From positions 1-64,000 of the forward strand of contig JAVSML010001010.1 in the NCBI GenBank assembly GCA_038503035.1: a stretch of 64,000 nucleotides of DNA. Reading direction: 5' to 3'. The position numbers were made by a program, and so were the translations under genes. The stretch is from Crocodylus rhombifer. Taxonomy: Eukaryota; Chordata; Crocodylia; Crocodylidae. Under the pieces are notes generated by a model. It was given only the letters and a program-made list of their open reading frames with translations. It was not told the origin of the DNA and ran no database searches. Shown in pieces: positions 60,101-64,000 of the stretch (positions within the stretch are counted from its first letter, which is position 1; each line of letters begins with the position of its first letter).

Positions 60101-63100
60101 CCACTCATTAATCATACCTTGCAACCCCTGTGTTTTATTTTTACTCTGGGCTTTGGTGAGTTGCCCAGGGTCAAAGGGAAGGTCCATGGCAGAGGCAGAC
60201 ACATAACATCCTGAATCCAGTAACAGACGATACTCCCATTGACTGTACTGGGGAAAGAATTTCTTCAGACCCTATCCCAAGAGACATGGTCCCTGACATA
60301 GTGGTGTGAGTCTCCAGTTTATCAGTCCTAGCCTGTCCAGCCCAGCCCAGCCCAACCCGCCAACTGTGACAGTGCTGCCTTCTGACATAGCTCCCTGCCA
60401 ATGAAGATCTCAGCAAAGTATCTCCAAACAAATTCCATCCAGAATCACAGCACCAAGGATTGGATGATTTCTAGGCCTCTGCAGATAGGCAGCTATTTGA
60501 TTCAGCTTCAGATCCAGCCATTTTGGATGCCAGGGATCCAATCCGGAGCCCCAGATCAGCTTCCTGCTTCGATTCAGCCAAAGCGGCTCCGAAGCTTCAG
60601 AGCCGCTTCAGAGATCTGGCCACAGGGTATAATGGGGAATCAATGAAATACCTATAACATTGTTGTTTTTTGTTTGATTTGGATGAAACTTGCACGAGGG
60701 TTAGCTGCTGGTGAGAGCATGAGGTCTGCCAAGTTTCAAGAAGATTGCTGCAGGGGCTCGGGGGGAACTGCACCCCAAATTCTTTAAAGCAAAACTCATG
60801 TCACGTGTATGTGTTACACCACAGGGGGGTGAAAACTGCAGGGATGGTGGCCCCTGCTGAGGCCACAAAGCCTGCCAGGTTTCAAGGTGATAGGTGAGGG
60901 GTTTGAGGGGAACTTCACCTCAAGCTGCTGACAGGCAAAACTTGTGACAGATAACCCTGTGTGTGTTAAGGCACAGTGGGCTGAAAACTGCAGGGATGCT
61001 GGCTCCTGCTGAGGCCACAAAGCCTGCCAAATTATACCCTATGGCCGGATCTCTGATCTAAGCAGCTCCAAAGCTTTTCCAAAGCAGTTCGGAAGCTCTG
61101 AACCACTTCAGAAGCCAGCACTTTGATCTGGACATGCTGCTTCGGCGTCCAAAGCACCCGAATCTTCTCCGGATCTGAAGCACGGTCTGAAGCCTCACAC
61201 AGCCCTAATGATTTCCCTCCCTGAGCCTGTGCCCCGCCTTCTCCAACCATAGCATTATGTGAACAAGACTTGAAGCCCTGAGCACAAGCTCCCAGGTTGC
61301 AATGAGCTGAAGCACAGGTTAAGCCATGACATGTTTGGGAGAGCAGGCAAGGTGTGAGGAATGGGAACCTCTTTGAGGGCATGTAAGAGGTCACAGAAAG
61401 AACTACAAGATGATGGGCTTTCATCATTTCACATGGATCAATACTCCTCAGTGCACAGTATATACAACATAAACTAGGCCTCATATCTTCCAAACAAGAG
61501 CCTCTGTGCACATAATGAGTAAGACCAAGTGAGCAAACCCTGTGAGACCAAGGTAGGACGGGGATCCCCTCTGTGCAGATGGGGAACAGAGTCACATAGC
61601 AGTAACAAGCCTCCCTGCATTCGCATGGGGATGAGCTAAGAGTACAATGTCTTATTCCTCATCGTATGTATTAGCTACAGGAATTTCCATTCCTGGGCGT
61701 GTAACTCAGAACAAGAGGAAAAAATATGTTATAAACTCTGGAAATGCTCCTTTAAAGAGTGTGACCCCCTGCAATACAAGCACAGGCTTCTTGCTTCTGT
61801 GCCAGAGGTATAAGTTCATCTCTTGTTGTGGACTCATGCCTAAGGTTGTCCTAGCTGTACATGGATGCCTGGTCTTTCAGGCTGAGTTGAAGGCAGATAG
61901 ACATGGTGCTGACCTCATCACTCTCTTGTGTGCTGTTGACTACAGAAACTAGCCTGCCTTAAACACCTCCCCCCCACCAGATCAGTGGAGGAACAGGTGT
62001 AGGAAAACATTTGCCTTGAGTTTTTTTTTACAATAATGCCTGAAGGCTTCATTACATCAAGCAGGGGAGGGGTGAAGAGATAGCCCTCATGCCAAAAAGC
62101 CTACAGTCTAAATGGGCAAGACTGACAAATGGCGAGAGATGACACCAAGATGTTAAGCAGGAAGTTGATGGGCAGTGAGTGGTCTGTCTCATGGCTTCTT
62201 ATTCACAGAAAAATGACAGCATCTGGCCTTAAAAACTGTGGTGTATTCAGAGAGAGATGCCATGTTCTAGTTTTACAGAAAACAGCATCTTAACAACAGT
62301 CCCCTTCAGCATAATGATACCAGTGATATGCAAGGCACTGTGTTCAGTAGATAACGGTCTGCCAACAGAATACTTCTAAGGAGGACTGGAACTACGGTGG
62401 TACAGGACTGTCAGGCTTAATTCAGTAACAATTATTAAAACCCTGAGCTACTGTAGTACATAACATCATCCCCCGGTCAAACATCAACTCATTTCTTTTC
62501 AGGAGCTGAGGCAAACAAATAAATATATACATAAATAAAATCATTTGAGCTAAAGAAAATAATCTGAGGAAAGCACTCTGAATTAAAGGTGAAAAAAGCC
62601 TGTTTCCTTGGCCTACCATCCTTAGCAAATTCTTTTTGACAGATCAGTGAAACCTCCAACCTGCTTGCCTTTATTAGTATAGCACACAACAGTTTGTGAA
62701 GTCTGAAGTGTGGGATTAATCCCTTGCTCATGTAAAATCCTGTTAAACCGGTATGCAAACTTTCTGTTGTTTAAAATATTTTGGAAGCTCTGTCTCCAGC
62801 TTTGTGTCTGTTAAAGCAGTCATCAACACAGGATTCACCCTACTGAACAGTGCTCTGAATTGAGTATTGCATTAAAATGACAGAAACGTAATGAAAAATG
62901 TCGTATTATTTAACTCAGAGCATTGATGCAAATTGGTATTGAAGCAAAAAGATGCACAGTTAATACTTTGACACAATAAAACTGAGAACAAAGAACTATT
63001 ATATTATACAACTGATGTATAAACCTACCATATATTTATAATGGACAGTTATAATATTTAGGATGGGTTCTATCTAAGCTGTGAATTATTTTCAAGTGCT

Positions 63101-63457
63101 TTTATCTTTCATGGCTTTAACGTAAAATGTGAGAAAAATAATACACTGTTAATTTTTCAGAGTAAAGATCAGTTTCCTCCAAACCAGACATTACTATAAA
63201 TGACATAGATTTGATCACTTAAGCTCTTTTTATGCATTAAGGAATTATAATTCTCTTTCTTCTGCTAAAAATTCTAGTTCACCATGAGACTACAATAAAT
63301 TCCCTTTCCCTCAGGCTACATCATTACTACTAGTACCTGGTACAGCATACTCCTCATGGTACATCAAAGCATTACCTGGTACAACATACTCCTCACTGGC
63401 CGGCAGAGGCTGGTGGTCAGGTTCTGAATAAGCGTGGTCCTTTCCTATCCCCTCCAT
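53999..63457 (-). CDS. HEMGN: HEMGN (hemogen), four coding exons
   Basis: Hemogen is a nuclear protein of blood progenitors; the chicken homologue is Z-linked and has been tied to testis differentiation. Coding exons: 63457-63376, 58642-58549, 55259-55033 and 54108-53999 (513 bases, 170 residues plus stop). Every junction has GT-AG ends and compatible phase. The N-terminus MEGIGKDHAY resembles human MDLGKDQSHL. Exon 2 carries the hallmark RDRELLRKRKTEAQEKDT, followed by a basic RQKRGRGAGRGRGRP nuclear-localisation-like stretch. The C-terminus ENDYQDNEYRPSALF aligns with the human ENDVYSYVLF end. The protein is much shorter than the 484-residue human one because the acidic repeat region is absent or in an unrecognised exon. 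FOXE1 linkage supports orthology. Confidence 0.9.
55033..55259 (-). CDS. HEMGN: HEMGN exon with basic and acidic region
   Basis: Acceptor ATGTTCTGACAG, 227 bases, consensus donor GTAAGT. An RG-rich basic start is followed by a Glu/Pro/Gln-rich acidic stretch. A weaker internal donor (CAGGTGAGG near 55054) could give a shorter form. Confidence 0.88.
55875..56633. mobile_element. hAT-like element, 759 bp, in HEMGN intron
   Basis: Left end CAGAAATGTGGGGTGGAAAA and the complement of the right end, CAGAGATGTGGG, form inverted repeats. Flanks CCTGCTAG (55867-55874) and CCTTCTAG (56634-56641) match at seven of eight positions. The interior is AT-rich and non-coding. Confidence 0.75.
56642..57730. 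other. HEMGN intron, nothing recognised
   Basis: The minus frame at 57287-57748 (153 codons) has no domain or splice support. Confidence 0.5.
57731..58020. repeat. MITE-like inverted-repeat sequence in HEMGN intron
   Basis: Ends GGGTGCCTGCAGACATG and (complement) AGGCATCTTTACACATG resemble the Harbinger-type ends at 29132. Internal palindromes CTTGATTAATCAAG and TGCTAATTAGCA are present. No target duplication is secure. Confidence 0.4.
58549..58642 (-). CDS. HEMGN: HEMGN exon with RELLRKRK core
   Basis: Acceptor TGTTCTCACAG, 94 bases, donor GTAAAT. It encodes the most conserved part of the protein. Confidence 0.93.
59020..59215. repeat. Foldback repeat in HEMGN intron
   Basis: GGTAGGGTAGA near 59047 and TCTACCCTGCC near 59191 are inverted, and GCACAAGCTTTCAT pairs with ATGAAAACTTGTGC around 59102-59134. 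It looks like a small DNA transposon. It includes a (GA)n run near 59093. Confidence 0.55.
60472..61207. mobile_element. hAT-like element, 736 bp, in HEMGN intron
   Basis: It runs from TAGGCCTCTGCAG to CACACAGCCCTA with exact 8-bp duplications ATGATTTC (60464-60471 and 61208-61215). The ends match the family at 6745-7499. Inside, a segment of about 67 bases is repeated (60808-60876 and 60963-61029, both with TGAAAACTGCAGGGATG). Confidence 0.88.
61216..63334. other. HEMGN intron, nothing recognised
   Basis: Mostly AT-rich towards the right, with no supported frame. Confidence 0.5.
63335..63396 (-). repeat. 39-bp-spaced tandem duplication over the HEMGN splice donor
   Basis: On the plus strand ACCTGGTACAGCATACTCCT (from 63335) and ACCTGGTACAACATACTCCT (from 63374) are copies 39 bases apart. 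The second contains the donor used for the ATG exon, and the first supplies another GT donor. Confidence 0.85.
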
Positions 63458-63500
63458 TTTATTTTGCAATGAGGGCATCAGGAGTTATGAGTGCTACATA
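63376..63500 (-). CDS. HEMGN: HEMGN exon with start codon
   Basis: A strong acceptor (pyrimidine tract, CTTCTTTTGCAG) ends at 63501. The exon has 43 bases of 5' UTR, ATG at 63457-63455 and 27 codons plus one base, then donor GTAATG at 63375. The non-coding first exon is probably beyond 63501 or outside the window. Confidence 0.85.
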
Positions 63501-64000
63501 CTGCAAAAGAAGTGTTAAAAAAAAACTCCTACAGGCTGCCCGCCCAAAATAGCTTATCTGGTCAGACCATGGGTAGAGTAATAATATTCTTCTTATCATG
63601 TTGCAAAGGTGTGTAAGTCTGGGCCTATGTCTTGGTATGTGGCTGCACAACATAATTGCTTCTTCACCACAATGCTCTTAAAATAGAAAACTAAAAGTTG
63701 TTGAGGCTGATGTACGCTGGGTTGGTTGTATTTAATAAAGTTGTTGTAGGGGAAGAGCAGAATGCCCCAGACTCTTTGCTGGTGCTTGGTGGGAGAGGCA
63801 GGTGGGGAAAATCCAACCCAAAAGGTGCATTCTACTCTATGCAGGGGGCTCTCATTTTGGGTCTTAAGTGTGACATAAACGGTATACTGGCATTCAGTGT
63901 CGGGTGACTTTCACTACAGTGGACAATAGAGTATCTTGAATCCCTTGAATAGGGAACTTGCTAACAATCATCTCTTTTGCCCAAGGAGAAACAACTCCTT
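63501..64000. other. Upstream of HEMGN exon, nothing recognised
   Basis: Intron or promoter-proximal DNA. The plus frame 63698-63907 has no support. Confidence 0.5.

Noticed and set aside
1..64000. CRISPR arrays, operons, tRNA or rRNA genes
   Set aside because: No regularly spaced repeats, no cloverleaf-like sequences recognised; the DNA is clearly vertebrate.

Overview
The window is vertebrate nuclear DNA, most likely from a sauropsid and probably a crocodilian (inference). It has widely spaced genes with spliced exons and GT-AG junctions, many CR1 LINEs with (ATTCTATG)n-type tails, hAT and PIF-Harbinger relics, and a gammaretrovirus-like provirus. There is no operon, CRISPR array or other prokaryotic structure. 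Three host genes are supported. FOXE1 (+) enters from the left edge (3-887). HEMGN (hemogen, -) fills the right part in four coding exons between 53,999 and 63,457. Between them is a single-exon ankyrin-repeat gene on the minus strand (42,575-43,792) that looks ANKRD63/ANKRD34-like. FOXE1 next to HEMGN matches human 9q22, so the locus identity is firm. The human gene between them, TRMO, was not seen here.

Layout. 1-1.0 kb: CpG-rich FOXE1 coding region, with a CR1 tail just after its stop. 1-15 kb: no gene; dispersed repeats, a hairpin element, a hAT-like element with 8-bp target duplications, a (CA)n tract and a decayed Harbinger transposase. 15.25-25.9 kb: a stack of nested insertions. A CR1 tail (+) received a provirus (4-bp TSD ATTC, tRNA-Arg primer site, gag-pro-pol, almost no env). 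Its 5' LTR was later split by a 2.8-kb CR1 (-). A GC-rich solo LTR (5-bp TSD) lies 36 bp downstream. 26.2-27.8 kb: a pyrimidine-rich degenerate tract. 28.3-35.1 kb: a second Harbinger transposase relic, then a 6-kb Harbinger-like element with TAA target duplications and a CR1 inside. 35.6-41.9 kb: CR1 copies, hAT fragments, an intact hAT MITE and an unclassified repeat-bearing block. 42-44 kb: the ankyrin gene. 46.6-50.5 kb: LTR-like DNA, a non-CR1 LINE reverse transcriptase and a Ty3/gypsy-type gag fragment. 53-64 kb: HEMGN, with hAT elements in its introns.

FOXE1 and HEMGN are independent transcription units that share only conserved neighbourhood. Most of the remaining sequence is transposon-derived. 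The observations most worth checking are the unnamed ankyrin gene, a 39-bp tandem duplication that copies a HEMGN splice donor in frame, the nested provirus stack, and the in-frame UGA between gag and pro. All exon and element borders were read by eye from splice signals, reading frames and target-site duplications; no database search was possible.
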